The notes under the pieces: generated by a model
Seen by the model: only the letters and a program-made list of their open reading frames with translations
Database searches by the model: none
Told to the model about the DNA's origin: nothing
Translations under genes and position numbers: made by a program
Shown here: positions 44,918-54,110 of the stretch, piece after piece
How the letters are laid out: each line of letters starts with the position of its first letter
How positions within the stretch are numbered: position 1 is the stretch's first letter
From: Ignavibacteriota bacterium
GTDB taxonomy: Bacteria; Bacteroidota; Ignavibacteria; SZUA-365
Direction of reading: 5' to 3'
Assembly (NCBI GenBank): GCA_016218045.1
Contig: JACRFB010000040.1
Coordinates: 248,001-312,000, forward strand
DNA length: 64,000 bases

Positions 44918-45048
44918 TGGGAATTGGGTGCTTTGTGATTCAAACAGTCAGGCTGCCTCTACCATGGTTAATCGTGCCACACGCCATCACGGTGATCCTG
45001 GCTGCTGTCTTCCTGCCGCATCCTCCTCCGGTTTTGTGTCCTGATTTC

Positions 45049-45444
45049 CTAGTTGTCCTTCGCGCCTTCGTTGATCCAGTCCTTGATGATCTGGATCGTC
45101 GTTTCGTTCAGAGGCGTACCGCCGCCGGGCATGCGATTTCCGAAGGGCGGCATCGGGCTCAGTTTCTTGATGATCAGGCTCGAATCGGCATTGCCCGCAA
45201 TAACTGCCGGTCCGTGTACACCGCCGGTCAGTATTGACGGTACCGTTGCCAGACTCAGATTCGCCTGCGTTCCGTGACAACCCAGACAGCCGTGCGCCTG
45301 GAATATCGGTTTGATGTCCGATTGGAACGATTTCGCCTTTGTCACCGGCGCTGCTGTCGGTGTGGTGCTGTCGTCGCTGGAACATGCCGAGAGAAGGGCT
45401 GCGGTGAGTACAACGACAAACACGGCGGATAGAAGACGAAACAT
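45049..45444 (-). CDS. Single-heme cytochrome c lipoprotein
   Basis: A 131-residue lipoprotein with lipobox LLSAC (Cys21) and one heme site CLGCH (53-57). A downstream Met in SPMPPFGNRMPGG could be the distal ligand. The layout KSFQSDIKPIFQAHGCLGCH...IQIIKDWINEGAKDN matches the small periplasmic cytochrome domain seen in Planctomycetota and Bacteroidota. Likely an electron carrier. It is divergent from the beta-propeller gene. Confidence 0.9.
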   Translation of the reverse strand: MFRLLSAVFVVVLTAALLSACSSDDSTTPTAAPVTKAKSFQSDIKPIFQAHGCLGCHGTQANLSLATVPSILTGGVHGPAVIAGNADSSLIIKKLSPMPPFGNRMPGGGTPLNETTIQIIKDWINEGAKDN

Positions 45445-45752
45445 GGCGCTGCTCTTGGAAAAATGTATACAATCTGTGACTGTCTATCCTATCCCAATCA
45501 TTGTGCCAGAAATCGTTCAGGACAAACGGGAGGAATTATCCCCTTTTTTGCAGCCCTTGTGGCAGTGTGTTCTGTGAGTGCCGCATCTGTTCCCCACAAG
45601 ATGGTGATCAGTGTTGCACGAATGCCACACACCGGGGATGATGCTGTGCCACGCGCGGGGGGCGCCGCAGATCCTTGATTGCAAGTCAACAGATTGCTAC
45701 CATTGTATTCGGATCATTCGATTCACATCTCACCCACCATCCCCCTCCTGCC
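45445..45752 (+). other. Divergent intergenic region, 308 bp
   Basis: No gene is supported here. The right part holds a candidate plus-strand promoter (45674-45705). The left part is AT-richer than its surroundings (TATACATTTTT read on the minus strand) and may hold the cytochrome promoter, but no clear -33/-35 element was found at the right spacing. Confidence 0.5.
45674..45705 (+). promoter_or_regulatory. Candidate promoter of the beta-propeller gene
   Basis: CTTG (45674-45677) and TACCATTG (45698-45705) are separated by 20 bp, near the Bacteroidota -33/-7 pattern with one mismatch in the -7 element. The start codon is 47 bp downstream. Confidence 0.4.
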
Positions 45753-46781
45753 ATGAGACGCTTCCACGTTACCATCGCACTCGCGGTCGTGATACTCGCG
45801 GGGCTGTGCCCAAATCTGCATCCGCCCCTCACCGCCCAGAAGCACATCGTGTACGCCGCGCTGCACGACGAGAATAATCTCGGTATAGTCGACCCGGTCG
45901 CGGGGAAACTTATCCAGAGAATCCAAGTCGGCCGCAATCCTGATATGATCGCGTTCAACTCCGACAACAGCCGGCTCTATGTGAGCAACACAGGCGAAAT
46001 CACCGTCTCGATCGTCTCACTCGCCGAAACGAAAGTCGTGCAGGCCCTGCGCCTTCCCGTGAACCGCCGCAATATCTACGCTGGTCCGCTCACGCGCACG
46101 CCGGACGGATTGAAGATCTTTGTCGCGGAACGCGCCGACAACAACGAGGAACTCCGCATCTACGTCATCGACACAAAAAGAGAACAGATTGTCTCACAGT
46201 TTGATGCGGGGAAAAACATCACCGCTCTTTCTGTGTCGCACGACGGAGCGAAACTGTTTGTGTTGAATCAGGGCGAAGGCGTGCGTGTGTTCGACGCGGG
46301 CAATTACACGCAGCTTGGAAGCGTTGAGTTGCTCCCCGGACTCGCTGCCGATCTTTCCGGCCTCGCATGCAGTCCGAATGAAGCCAAGGGATATCTCTCC
46401 TTCGGCACCAAGAACCGTGTCGAGGCATTCAGCACTGAGACGCTGAAATCGATCAAAGATATTCCCGTGCCCAAATACCATACCGGGAACCAGTCCTCCA
46501 TCGTTTTCAGTGCAAACGGAAAATGGGCGTACATCGTGAACAGGAAGGTTGCGTTAAAGGAAGTGGACGGCATCAACGTGCTCGACACACAGAAAAATGA
46601 AATCATCAAGCTCTTTAATTCCGGCGTTGTCAATCGTGGCATCATGAGCGCCCCGACAGGCGACCTCTGCTACATCGCAGCCGAGGAGCTGAAGTGGTAC
46701 AACATGTCGACGCTGGAACATCAGCGCTCCATCTCTCTGCGCACACCGATCTACGGTATCGCCGTCATCCAGAAACCGTAA
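45753..46781 (+). CDS. Exported YVTN-type beta-propeller protein
   Basis: A 342-residue protein with a signal peptide (1-~28). Repeated blades contain V-x-N-x-x-x-x-x-VSIVSLA and DGAKLFVLNQGE-like segments typical of YVTN/cytochrome-D1-like propellers. Examples are IVDPVAGKLIQRIQVGRNPD, LYVSNTGEITVSIV and LRIYVIDTKREQIVSQFDAG. No heme-binding motif is present. Role unknown; could be a surface or periplasmic scaffold or enzyme. Followed by a strong terminator. Confidence 0.82.
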   Translation: MRRFHVTIALAVVILAGLCPNLHPPLTAQKHIVYAALHDENNLGIVDPVAGKLIQRIQVGRNPDMIAFNSDNSRLYVSNTGEITVSIVSLAETKVVQALRLPVNRRNIYAGPLTRTPDGLKIFVAERADNNEELRIYVIDTKREQIVSQFDAGKNITALSVSHDGAKLFVLNQGEGVRVFDAGNYTQLGSVELLPGLAADLSGLACSPNEAKGYLSFGTKNRVEAFSTETLKSIKDIPVPKYHTGNQSSIVFSANGKWAYIVNRKVALKEVDGINVLDTQKNEIIKLFNSGVVNRGIMSAPTGDLCYIAAEELKWYNMSTLEHQRSISLRTPIYGIAVIQKP

Positions 46782-46809
46782 ACGATAGTATACGTCAATC
46801 GACATTCAA

Positions 46810-46840
46810 GGGCGCCCCGAAAGTTTCGGGGCGCCCTTTT
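46810..46840 (+). terminator. Rho-independent terminator after the beta-propeller gene
   Basis: The inverted repeat gggcgccccga...tcggggcgccc (46810-46836, loop aagtt) is followed by TTTT on the plus strand. It lies 28 bp past the beta-propeller stop. Confidence 0.88.
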
Positions 46841-46980
46841 CATTCCCATGGTGTGAAGGACGATGCCGGTGTCACGATCCGCAACAGCGTCGCCTCGAAA
46901 ATCCCTACTGCGCGCTGCCGCGATAGCACGCTACTCCTGCGTGGAAGAATTGCTGATCGTGAATGCGCACTGGGCAGATG

Positions 46981-47595
46981 TTAGAAACATGTGGCGGCCC
47001 CTGACTCCGCCCGTCGTATGCAATCACCTTGTGTTTGAATCGGCATGTCGCAGTGGGGAAATCCGAGGTAGTTCAGTGTCATCGGCATGACCACACAACA
47101 GTTTGCGGTGGTAATAGTCTCTTTCTTCATGACGATGTTGCCGTCGGGATCTCTGAAGACCACCTCCGTGTTGGATATCACAGGGATGCAGCGGCAGAGC
47201 CACTTAGCTTCCGAGGCGATGAGCGGCAGGAGAAAACGCAGGGACGCGGAGACCGCCGGGGCGAACCAGGGCCACCGGGTTGCGACAAATCTCTCCACCA
47301 GCATGGCTCCGAAGTACTGATACATCTTCAGTGCACCGTCGAGCATCATGTTCAGAGTGCCATTCTGGCAGGCCATCTGACCGGCGGATGCGTACTGCCC
47401 GATGCGTGTCTCCCACTCCTCGAAGGTAAAATCGGGCGTGGGATCTTCCAGCGGTGAGGACGCGATGCCTGCGTGCGCCGTGACTGCCGGTTCCGCAGCA
47501 TATGCCGATCCTGCGTCGGTTTCGGCGTAGGTGGTCGGCGTGTGCGCGAGAAGGCAGAGAGCCAGCACTGCGAGAGTGCAGAATGCGAATTTCAT
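46981..47595 (-). CDS. Exported cysteine-rich hypothetical protein
   Basis: A 204-residue exported protein with a signal peptide (1-~24). The mature part has several cysteines in a row of motifs: MACQNG, WLCRCIP, TANCCVVMP, FPHCDMP, GDCIRR and a terminal ATCF. A hydrophobic segment (~90-125) could be membrane-associated or a packed core. The ATG at 47595 has AAGGAGG upstream. I do not recognise the family. It lies 9 bp after the following exported protein's gene and is probably co-expressed with it. Confidence 0.72.
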   Translation of the reverse strand: MKFAFCTLAVLALCLLAHTPTTYAETDAGSAYAAEPAVTAHAGIASSPLEDPTPDFTFEEWETRIGQYASAGQMACQNGTLNMMLDGALKMYQYFGAMLVERFVATRWPWFAPAVSASLRFLLPLIASEAKWLCRCIPVISNTEVVFRDPDGNIVMKKETITTANCCVVMPMTLNYLGFPHCDMPIQTQGDCIRRAESGAATCF

Positions 47596-47604
47596 GGCGC
47601 CTCC

Positions 47605-48762
47605 TTAGCGTTGCGTGCGGATGAGTGAATAGTTGACTGATTCGCCTCGTCGGATAAAGGCGAGGAAGGCGGCGTGCTCGAGCATCGAAGCAGGCAGGAC
47701 AAACTGCACCGGGGCGGAACCGTGTGCGAACCGAAGGTCCTCGTGCAACATCCGGCCCGCCATATCGACGCAATGGATTGCCACCGCGTCACCATCCTTC
47801 ATGGAGGGATCGGAAACCCGCAGGACTGATTCAGACGGCGAGAGGAGATTCGGGTACACGGTCAGGCTCGGATTCTGAACACTCTTTCCCTCGCCTCCGT
47901 TCTTCGGGAGGGGCAGGGTCAACAGAATGGAATCCGCAAGATGCTCGATGTTTTTCTCGATGCTCTTGTACCCTTCCACGAGTGTGTGTGATACACGGGA
48001 GAACTGTTTGAATCGTGCATACAGTGCCCGTTCGGTAAAACGGCCCTCATCCTGCCCCTCAACCTCGGCAGTGATTCGTACAACGCAGCGCCTTCCGGCA
48101 AGCGCGGCCGGCGCGGCGAAGGTCAGCATGTACGGTTTCTCGACGGCTAATGTCGCGGTACCCTGCGCGATCGCAAACATGGCCTCCGAGAAATCGGTCC
48201 AGTTGCTGCATCGAGGGAAATTGAGTTGCTCCATGACACTGACAACCTCGTGCGTCGATGCATCGAGCAGCTCGATGCGGAAACGTACCGCGTCAGGGAC
48301 GTCCAATTCCGCGGTATCCTGATCGATGCCTCGTGCCCCCTCATCCTTGTTCGTCGTCGGAAAGCGGAAACCGAAGTCGCGGAACATCGACAGGGTTTTT
48401 CCCTGTTCAAGAACAAATGGTTTGGTGACAAGCTCGTTGGCGTACTCGAGCGAATTGTACTTGTAGAGAGGCATATAGGGCGAGGTGAATTCGCCTGCGA
48501 GTGGATGGTCCCACTCAACATCCGTCGATTGGCCGTTTTCCCCAACGAGCGCCACTTCCGCGACCATCAGGCGCAGCGATATGGTCGGAAAGAACTGACC
48601 AAGTTCGACGTACGTCGTCCATGGTGTGCCATCGGGGTCGCGGACGTCCTTTGTGATGATCGTGACCCTGTCGGATGGATCCAGGCCAAGGTCCTGTGCT
48701 TCAACGCCTGGCGGGCGAAGCGCCGCGAGTATGAGCAGCGCGAGAATTGCGTGTGATTTCAT
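47605..48762 (-). CDS. Exported hypothetical protein with degenerate T9SS-like C-terminal domain
   Basis: A 385-residue exported protein (signal ~1-22). The last ~85 residues (SLTVYPNLLSPSESVLRVSD, then VAIHCVDMAGRMLHEDLRF, ending VNYSLIRTQR) have the pattern of a T9SS type A sorting domain, though weaker than usual. The rest shows beta-rich blocks such as VTIITKDVRDPDGTPW and YVELGQFFPTISLRLMV and no recognised enzyme motif. The ATG at 48762 has GGGAG upstream. It heads a two-gene unit with the cysteine-rich protein. Confidence 0.72.
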   Translation of the reverse strand: MKSHAILALLILAALRPPGVEAQDLGLDPSDRVTIITKDVRDPDGTPWTTYVELGQFFPTISLRLMVAEVALVGENGQSTDVEWDHPLAGEFTSPYMPLYKYNSLEYANELVTKPFVLEQGKTLSMFRDFGFRFPTTNKDEGARGIDQDTAELDVPDAVRFRIELLDASTHEVVSVMEQLNFPRCSNWTDFSEAMFAIAQGTATLAVEKPYMLTFAAPAALAGRRCVVRITAEVEGQDEGRFTERALYARFKQFSRVSHTLVEGYKSIEKNIEHLADSILLTLPLPKNGGEGKSVQNPSLTVYPNLLSPSESVLRVSDPSMKDGDAVAIHCVDMAGRMLHEDLRFAHGSAPVQFVLPASMLEHAAFLAFIRRGESVNYSLIRTQR

Positions 48763-49075
48763 GATGATCTCCCATGTTGCTGAAAATGGTGGTCGCTGCA
48801 TCCGTGCCGGCGGATGCTAGCAGTGTGTGACTCAGGTGTATTTCCGCCGTGTTCTCCTCCTGCTGTGACGACTCTGTTCCATGCTCCATCCCGTTTCCGC
48901 GCCGGCCATGAAACGGCAGGGGCTCTACCCTTTCACGCGGCAAATCGAAAAATGTTCCCGCACGTGCCGTGCATCCTCACCAGCACGGTCCGACACGAAA
49001 GCCGTGTTTTGTTTGCTCTGGACCGCTGTGTAACTTGCAAGATTAAATCTCTTTTGTCCCCAGCCAGCGAAAATT
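48763..49075 (+). other. Divergent intergenic region, 313 bp
   Basis: No gene is supported. It holds a small hairpin (gcatccg/cggatgc, 48798-48804 with 48811-48817) in the leader of the exported hypothetical gene. A candidate plus-strand promoter for the dehydratase gene is at 49008-49038. Confidence 0.5.
49008..49038 (+). promoter_or_regulatory. Candidate promoter of the polysaccharide gene cluster
   Basis: TTTG (49008-49011), 19-bp spacer, TAACTTGC (49031-49038). The arrangement is the same as that before tRNA-His (TTTG-N19-TACATTGC) and near the Bacteroidota consensus. The GTG start follows 37 bp later. Confidence 0.5.
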
Positions 49076-50110
49076 GTGGAGCCCTCCCCCTCGTACTCAC
49101 CGGAAAACGTGCTGATAACCGGTGGCGCCGGTTTTATTGGAAGCGCCTTTGTCCGCACCGTTCTTGAAGGATCTCTGTTTTCGGGGCGGATTGTTGTTGT
49201 CGACAAACTCACGTACGCCGGAAATCTGGAAAATCTGGCAGATCTGAAGGGACAGTTCGACTTCGTCCAGGCCGACATCTGCGACCAGGACGCGATGCAG
49301 CGAGTCTTTGAGACGTATCCAATCGATACTGTCGTTCATTTTGCGGCGGAATCGCATGTCGACCGAAGCATTCTCGGACCGCTCGTTTTCACGCATACCA
49401 ACGTGCTCGGCACACAGATCCTTCTGGAAGCGGCGAAGCGGGCGGGCGTGGGCCGTTTCCTGCACGTCTCCACAGACGAAGTGTACGGGTCGCTCGGGCC
49501 CGAGGGCGCCTTCACCGAATCTTCACCCATCGATCCGACAAGCCCCTATGCCGCCAGCAAAGCCGCGTCGGATCTCATAGTGCTCGGGTATGCAAAGACC
49601 TTTGGCTTTCCGGCGATCGTGACGCGTTGTTCGAACAACTACGGGCCGCGGCAGTTTCCGGAAAAACTGATCCCGCTGATGATCATCAACGCCTTGCGCG
49701 ACCTGCGGCTTCCTGTGTACGGCGACGGACTCAATGTGCGCGATTGGATACATACACGAGACCATGTATCGGCGCTGCTCGCCGTTCTGCGGCATGGCGC
49801 GCCGGGCGAAGTGTACAATATCGGAGGCCGGAACGAGCAGAAGAACATCGACATTGTGCGCGCGGTACTCGCGGCTTTGGGAAAACCCGAAAGCCTCATC
49901 GAATTCGTCCGAGACCGGCCTGCGCATGATCGCAGGTATGCGATCGATCCATCAAAGATCGCCGCGGAGTTGGGCTGGGTCCCCCGCGTCGATTTCTCCA
50001 CAGGCATACGTGAAACGATCGACTGGTATGCCTCCAATACGGAATGGTGGACGCGCGTCTTGAACGGCGCCTACATGGAATACTACAACACGCAGTATTT
50101 TTCCAAATAA
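49076..50110 (+). CDS. rfbB: dTDP-glucose 4,6-dehydratase
   Basis: A 344-residue extended SDR enzyme making dTDP-4-keto-6-deoxyglucose. Motifs: ITGGAGFIGSA (NAD binding), DKLTYAGNLENL (family-specific), HFAAESHVDRSI, STDEVYGS, catalytic YAASK (Tyr158) and CSNNYGPRQFPEKLIPL. Translation starts at GTG (49076). The rhamnose partners rfbA/C/D are not adjacent. Followed by a nucleotide-sugar dehydrogenase 27 bp later. Confidence 0.94.
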   Translation: MEPSPSYSPENVLITGGAGFIGSAFVRTVLEGSLFSGRIVVVDKLTYAGNLENLADLKGQFDFVQADICDQDAMQRVFETYPIDTVVHFAAESHVDRSILGPLVFTHTNVLGTQILLEAAKRAGVGRFLHVSTDEVYGSLGPEGAFTESSPIDPTSPYAASKAASDLIVLGYAKTFGFPAIVTRCSNNYGPRQFPEKLIPLMIINALRDLRLPVYGDGLNVRDWIHTRDHVSALLAVLRHGAPGEVYNIGGRNEQKNIDIVRAVLAALGKPESLIEFVRDRPAHDRRYAIDPSKIAAELGWVPRVDFSTGIRETIDWYASNTEWWTRVLNGAYMEYYNTQYFSK

Positions 50111-50137
50111 TCATCGCTCATCGCAACGAGGGTCGGC

Positions 50138-51457
50138 TTGAAACTCCAGGAAAAAATCTCATCGAAGAACATCACCGTCGGCGTTGTGGGCCTCGGATAT
50201 GTCGGGCTCCCTCTTGCTGTCGAATTTGCAAACGCAGGTGTCCGGACGCTCGGTATCGATGTTGACGCGGCCAAAGTCGCTTCCATCAACAAGGGCAAGA
50301 ACTACATCGACGACGTCGACGATGCGGAGCTGCGCAAAGCTGTGAGCGCAGGGATGCTTCGCGCGGAGGACCACTACAGGAGCGTCGCATCGCTCGATGT
50401 GATATTCATCTGCGTGCCGACGCCTTTTACGGAAAACAAGGACCCTGATATCAGCTACATCGTGGAAGCGAGCAAAGGCATCGCGTCCGGGCTGCGCAAA
50501 GATCATATCGTGATTCTGAAAAGCACCACTTTTCCCAATACAACGGAAGGATTCGTCAAACCCATCCTCGACGCCACGGGCCTCAAGGTCGGTGCCGACT
50601 ACTATCTCGCGTTTTCCCCGGAGCGTATCGATCCGGGCAACAAGCAGTTCACAACCAAGAACACACCTGTTGTTGTGGGTGGTGTCACAAAAAAATGCAC
50701 CGAGCTCGCGGCTCTCGTGAACGGACTCGTCATCGAGCAGGTTGTCACAGTCTCGAATCCGAAAGTCGCCGAAATGGAAAAGCTGCTGGAGAATATCTTC
50801 CGCAGCGTGAACATCGCGCTTGTGAACGAGATGGCGATGCTGTGTGATCGTATGGGAGGCATCAACATATGGGAAGTGGTCGATTCCGCTAAAACCAAAC
50901 CTTTCGGCTTCATGCCCTTTTATCCGGGTCCGGGAATCGGCGGCCACTGCATCCTCATCGATCCGTACTATCTGTCCTGGCTCGCGCGGAAGTACGATTT
51001 TCAGACGAAGTTCATCACGCTGGCTGCAGAGACAAACGAGAACATGCCCTTCTATGTGAAGAACATGATCTATCAGGAATTCGGCGTGCGCAAGGCGTCA
51101 CTTCGCGACGCGCGCATACTGGTCCTCGGAGTCGCGTTTAAAAAGGATGTCGATGACACGCGCCACTCCCCGGCGCTCCGCGTGATGGAGCTTCTGCTTG
51201 AAGACGGAATCAGCAACCTTGTGTACAACGACCCCTTTATCCCCACGGTCGACGTGCACGGCAAGACTTTCCGTTCGAAGAAGCTCACAAAGGAACTCGT
51301 CGAAAGCGTGGATTGTGTGCTCATCACCACCGACCACTCGCAATACGACTACGACGACATTGTCCGCTCCGCAAAACTGGTCATCGATACGCGCAACGCG
51401 ACCAAGTCGGTGAAGGGGGCCAAGAAAAACGTGGTTGTGCTCGGAGACGGGAAGTAG
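50138..51457 (+). CDS. wbpA: UDP-N-acetylglucosamine 6-dehydrogenase-like nucleotide-sugar dehydrogenase
   Basis: A 439-residue enzyme oxidising the C6 hydroxyl of a UDP-sugar. The NAD motif GVVGLGYVGLPLA, FICVPTP, the segment SPERIDPGNKQF and catalytic Cys in GPGIGGHCILIDPYYLSW are typical of the UDP-GlcNAc(/GalNAc)-type branch rather than UDP-glucose dehydrogenases. Translation starts at a TTG (50138). It is followed 2 bp later by a UDP-GlcNAc 2-epimerase, which fits a route to UDP-N-acetylmannosaminuronic acid-type sugars; the exact substrate is inference. Confidence 0.9.
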   Translation: MKLQEKISSKNITVGVVGLGYVGLPLAVEFANAGVRTLGIDVDAAKVASINKGKNYIDDVDDAELRKAVSAGMLRAEDHYRSVASLDVIFICVPTPFTENKDPDISYIVEASKGIASGLRKDHIVILKSTTFPNTTEGFVKPILDATGLKVGADYYLAFSPERIDPGNKQFTTKNTPVVVGGVTKKCTELAALVNGLVIEQVVTVSNPKVAEMEKLLENIFRSVNIALVNEMAMLCDRMGGINIWEVVDSAKTKPFGFMPFYPGPGIGGHCILIDPYYLSWLARKYDFQTKFITLAAETNENMPFYVKNMIYQEFGVRKASLRDARILVLGVAFKKDVDDTRHSPALRVMELLLEDGISNLVYNDPFIPTVDVHGKTFRSKKLTKELVESVDCVLITTDHSQYDYDDIVRSAKLVIDTRNATKSVKGAKKNVVVLGDGK

Positions 51458-51459
51458 GC

Positions 51460-52590
51460 GTGCCTGTATTTCTCTCCGTCGTCGGGGCGCGGCCGAACTT
51501 CATGAAGGTCGCGCCGCTCCACCATGCGTTCCGTGCATACGCCGGACTGCTGACCCACCGCATATTGCACACGGGGCAGCACTACGACGAAAAAATGTCG
51601 AAGGTCTTTTTTGACGACCTCGAACTGCCGCAACCGGACGTGTTTCTCGGTGTCGGTTCGGGAACGCATGCGCAGCAAACCGCGCGTGTGATGATCGAAT
51701 TCGAAAAGGCGCTGCAAACCGAACGCCCCGATCTTGTCATCGTCGTGGGTGATGTCAACTCGACGCTCGCCTGTTCGGTAACCGCCAGCAAACTCGGCAT
51801 CCCGGTCGCGCATGTGGAAGCCGGGCTGCGGAGCTTCGACCGCGACATGCCCGAAGAGATAAACCGGCTCGTCACGGATGTGTTGTCGGACTATCTTTTC
51901 GTGACCGAGCAGGCCGGCCTCGAGAATCTGGCACGCGAGGGCGTACCCGCATCCAAGGTGCATTTTGTCGGTCACGTGATGATCGATTCGTTGATGCGGT
52001 ATCGCGGGCGCCCTACTGCCGCTCAGGCGCTTGCCGCACACGGTGTCGAACCATCCCGCTATATTCTTGTGACCCTGCATCGGCCGTCGAACGTCGACAG
52101 CGAGGAGAATCTCGTCAAGATCCTGCGCATATTCGAAGGCCTTCGCGATGAAGCCCCCATCCTTTTTCCCGTACACCCACGGACGCGGCAGCGCCTCGCC
52201 GATACGGGCCTCTCATCCTCGTTCGAAGCCCTGCCGAATCTGCGGCTGTGCGATCCGATCGGATACGTGGATTTTCTCGCGCTCGAGGAACACGCAGGCG
52301 TGGTGATGACGGACTCGGGTGGAATACAGGAGGAGACCACCTTTCTCCAGGTGCCCTGCCTCACCCTCCGCGAAAACACCGAACGCCCTGTCACCGTCAC
52401 ACACGGTACAAATCAACTTCTGGGACTCGACGTCGAAGCGGCCGTGCGGCTTGCACGCGAAGCCCTGGCGGGAAACGGAAAACGCGGCGTGATCCCCGAT
52501 CTGTGGGATGGGCACGCGGCTGAACGCATTGCCGCCGTGCTGGCACGCGACTTCGGCATTACACTGACCGGCGGGACGGTCCCGGCGTGA
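51460..52590 (+). CDS. wecB: UDP-N-acetylglucosamine 2-epimerase (non-hydrolysing)
   Basis: A 376-residue GT-B-fold epimerase converting UDP-GlcNAc to UDP-ManNAc. Motifs: GARPNFMKVAPL, TGQHYDEKMS, GDVNSTLA, HVEAGLRSFDRDMPEE, TLHRPSNVD, HPRTRQRL and DSGGIQEET. GTG at 51460 is 2 bp after the dehydrogenase stop and matches the family start. Its stop overlaps the ATG of the glycosyltransferase. Confidence 0.95.
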   Translation: MPVFLSVVGARPNFMKVAPLHHAFRAYAGLLTHRILHTGQHYDEKMSKVFFDDLELPQPDVFLGVGSGTHAQQTARVMIEFEKALQTERPDLVIVVGDVNSTLACSVTASKLGIPVAHVEAGLRSFDRDMPEEINRLVTDVLSDYLFVTEQAGLENLAREGVPASKVHFVGHVMIDSLMRYRGRPTAAQALAAHGVEPSRYILVTLHRPSNVDSEENLVKILRIFEGLRDEAPILFPVHPRTRQRLADTGLSSSFEALPNLRLCDPIGYVDFLALEEHAGVVMTDSGGIQEETTFLQVPCLTLRENTERPVTVTHGTNQLLGLDVEAAVRLAREALAGNGKRGVIPDLWDGHAAERIAAVLARDFGITLTGGTVPA

Positions 52591-53372
52591 TGACCGACCT
52601 CTCCATCGTCCTCATCTCGTGGAGGATGCGCGACATGCTCGAGCGGCTGCTCGAGTCCGTATTCACCCTTACACAAGGCATCACGTTCGAGATCATCGTC
52701 ATCGACAACGACTCGCGCGACGGCACGGCCGAGATGGTCGCGGCGCACTTCCCCGCCTGTCGGCTGATTCTGAACGAGGTGAACAAGGGTGTCGCCCCGG
52801 CGCGCAACCAGGGCCTCGCTCTCGCACAAGGGCGCTATATCGTCACGCTCGACGCCGACATGGTGCTGCAGGAGAACTCCCTCGCGCGGCTCGTCTCCTT
52901 TATGGACGCAACCCCCGACGCGGGAATTGCGGGATGTAAACTCGTCTTCGAGGATGGAACCGTTCAGCCAAGCGGGCGGCGTTTTCCTACCCCCATGGCC
53001 TTCCTCATGCGGCGCCTGCAGGCATTCGAAATATTTCGAAACAGCCGCATCCTTCATGAGCACGAAATGACGGGCTGGGACCGCAACGACACGCGCGAGG
53101 TGGACTATCTGATCGGCGCATGCCAGTGCATCCGCCGCGAGGCCATGGAACGCGTGGGACTTCTCGACGACCATATCTTCTACGGTCCGGAAGACATCGA
53201 CTACTGCGTCCGCATGCGACGCGCCGGCTGGAATATCTACTACGTGCACGACACACGCATCGTGCACTACGAGCAGCGCATCACGCGTAAGAAACTTTTT
53301 TCCCGACTGTCCTGGGTTCATCTCAAGGCGGTCGCGTATCTCTTCTGGAAATACGGCGGACGCCTCGACTGA
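52590..53372 (+). CDS. Family 2 glycosyltransferase
   Basis: A 260-residue GT-A glycosyltransferase (rhamnosyl/hexosyl type). Motifs: SIVLISWRMRDML, VIDNDSRDGTAEMV, NKGVAPARNQGLALA, the DxD-like TLDADMVL, and FYGPEDIDYCVRMRRAGW. The ATG at 52590 shares the A of the wecB stop (TGATG), so it is coupled. Last gene of the four-gene polysaccharide unit; acceptor unknown. Confidence 0.9.
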   Translation: MTDLSIVLISWRMRDMLERLLESVFTLTQGITFEIIVIDNDSRDGTAEMVAAHFPACRLILNEVNKGVAPARNQGLALAQGRYIVTLDADMVLQENSLARLVSFMDATPDAGIAGCKLVFEDGTVQPSGRRFPTPMAFLMRRLQAFEIFRNSRILHEHEMTGWDRNDTREVDYLIGACQCIRREAMERVGLLDDHIFYGPEDIDYCVRMRRAGWNIYYVHDTRIVHYEQRITRKKLFSRLSWVHLKAVAYLFWKYGGRLD

Positions 53373-53377
53373 CCGGC

Positions 53378-53938
53378 TTACCTATTCGCGGCGGGTTTCC
53401 ACTTGATGCTGCAGCCCATGGACGGGACTGGATCGATGCTGATTGAACGTCCCGCAAGCACATCGCTGATGACGGTGTCGAGATCGTGGCGGGTTGCGGC
53501 CGCGGGATCCTTCCAGTTGTCATCGATGCGACCGTTGTACTGAAGGCGCCGCTTCGTGTCGAACACGAAAATGTCCGGCGTACACACCGCGTCGTATGCC
53601 CGCGCCGTCTCCTGCGTTTCGTCGTAGAGATACGGGAAGGGGAAGTCCTTCGCGCGTGCTCGCTCGATCATCGCGTCGAACGAGTCCTCCGGGTAATTCT
53701 CCACGTCGTTGGGATTGATCAGAACAAATCTCGCGCGCGGTGAATACTTTTTCTGGAGGTCGATGAGCCGGTCCTCGCTCGCCATGGCGTAAGGACAATG
53801 ATTGCACGTAAAGACCACAACAAGCGTCTCGGCGCGTGCAAATGAATCGAGTGTGTATTCGTTCCTGTCTACGCCTATCAGGCGGAAATCGGGCGCCGGT
53901 GTTCCCACCGGCATTCCTTTCGAATGCATCAAAGCCAT
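53378..53938 (-). CDS. Thioredoxin-fold redoxin (AhpC/TSA-like, CNHCPY)
   Basis: A 186-residue redoxin. VGTPAPDFRLIG is the family entry and FTCNHCPYAM carries a CxxC site. FDTKRRLQYNGRIDDNW follows the pattern of PRX-like proteins. No signal peptide is evident from ATG 53938, so a cytoplasmic disulfide or peroxide role is likely. A second in-frame Met lies 3 codons in. Convergent with the glycosyltransferase gene. Confidence 0.88.
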   Translation of the reverse strand: MALMHSKGMPVGTPAPDFRLIGVDRNEYTLDSFARAETLVVVFTCNHCPYAMASEDRLIDLQKKYSPRARFVLINPNDVENYPEDSFDAMIERARAKDFPFPYLYDETQETARAYDAVCTPDIFVFDTKRRLQYNGRIDDNWKDPAAATRHDLDTVISDVLAGRSISIDPVPSMGCSIKWKPAANR

Positions 53939-54110
53939 TGTCGTACCGGGATAGTGATACAGAAACGCGCGCCTCGTTCCGGCGCTTCGCGAAAATACGA
54001 CAATCTGTTCCCCTCTGCAGACTCCTTCCTCCTGTCTTGTTCCTCCCATGGCCCTCCCGTATTTTTATGGATGTAGTTTTTGAACATCGAAGCAGGAACG
54101 GAGAATACTC

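Noticed and set aside
46810-46836. Palindrome considered as a repeat or regulatory operator
   Set aside because: It follows a stop codon by 28 bp, is GC-rich and has a T-run, so it is an ordinary terminator.
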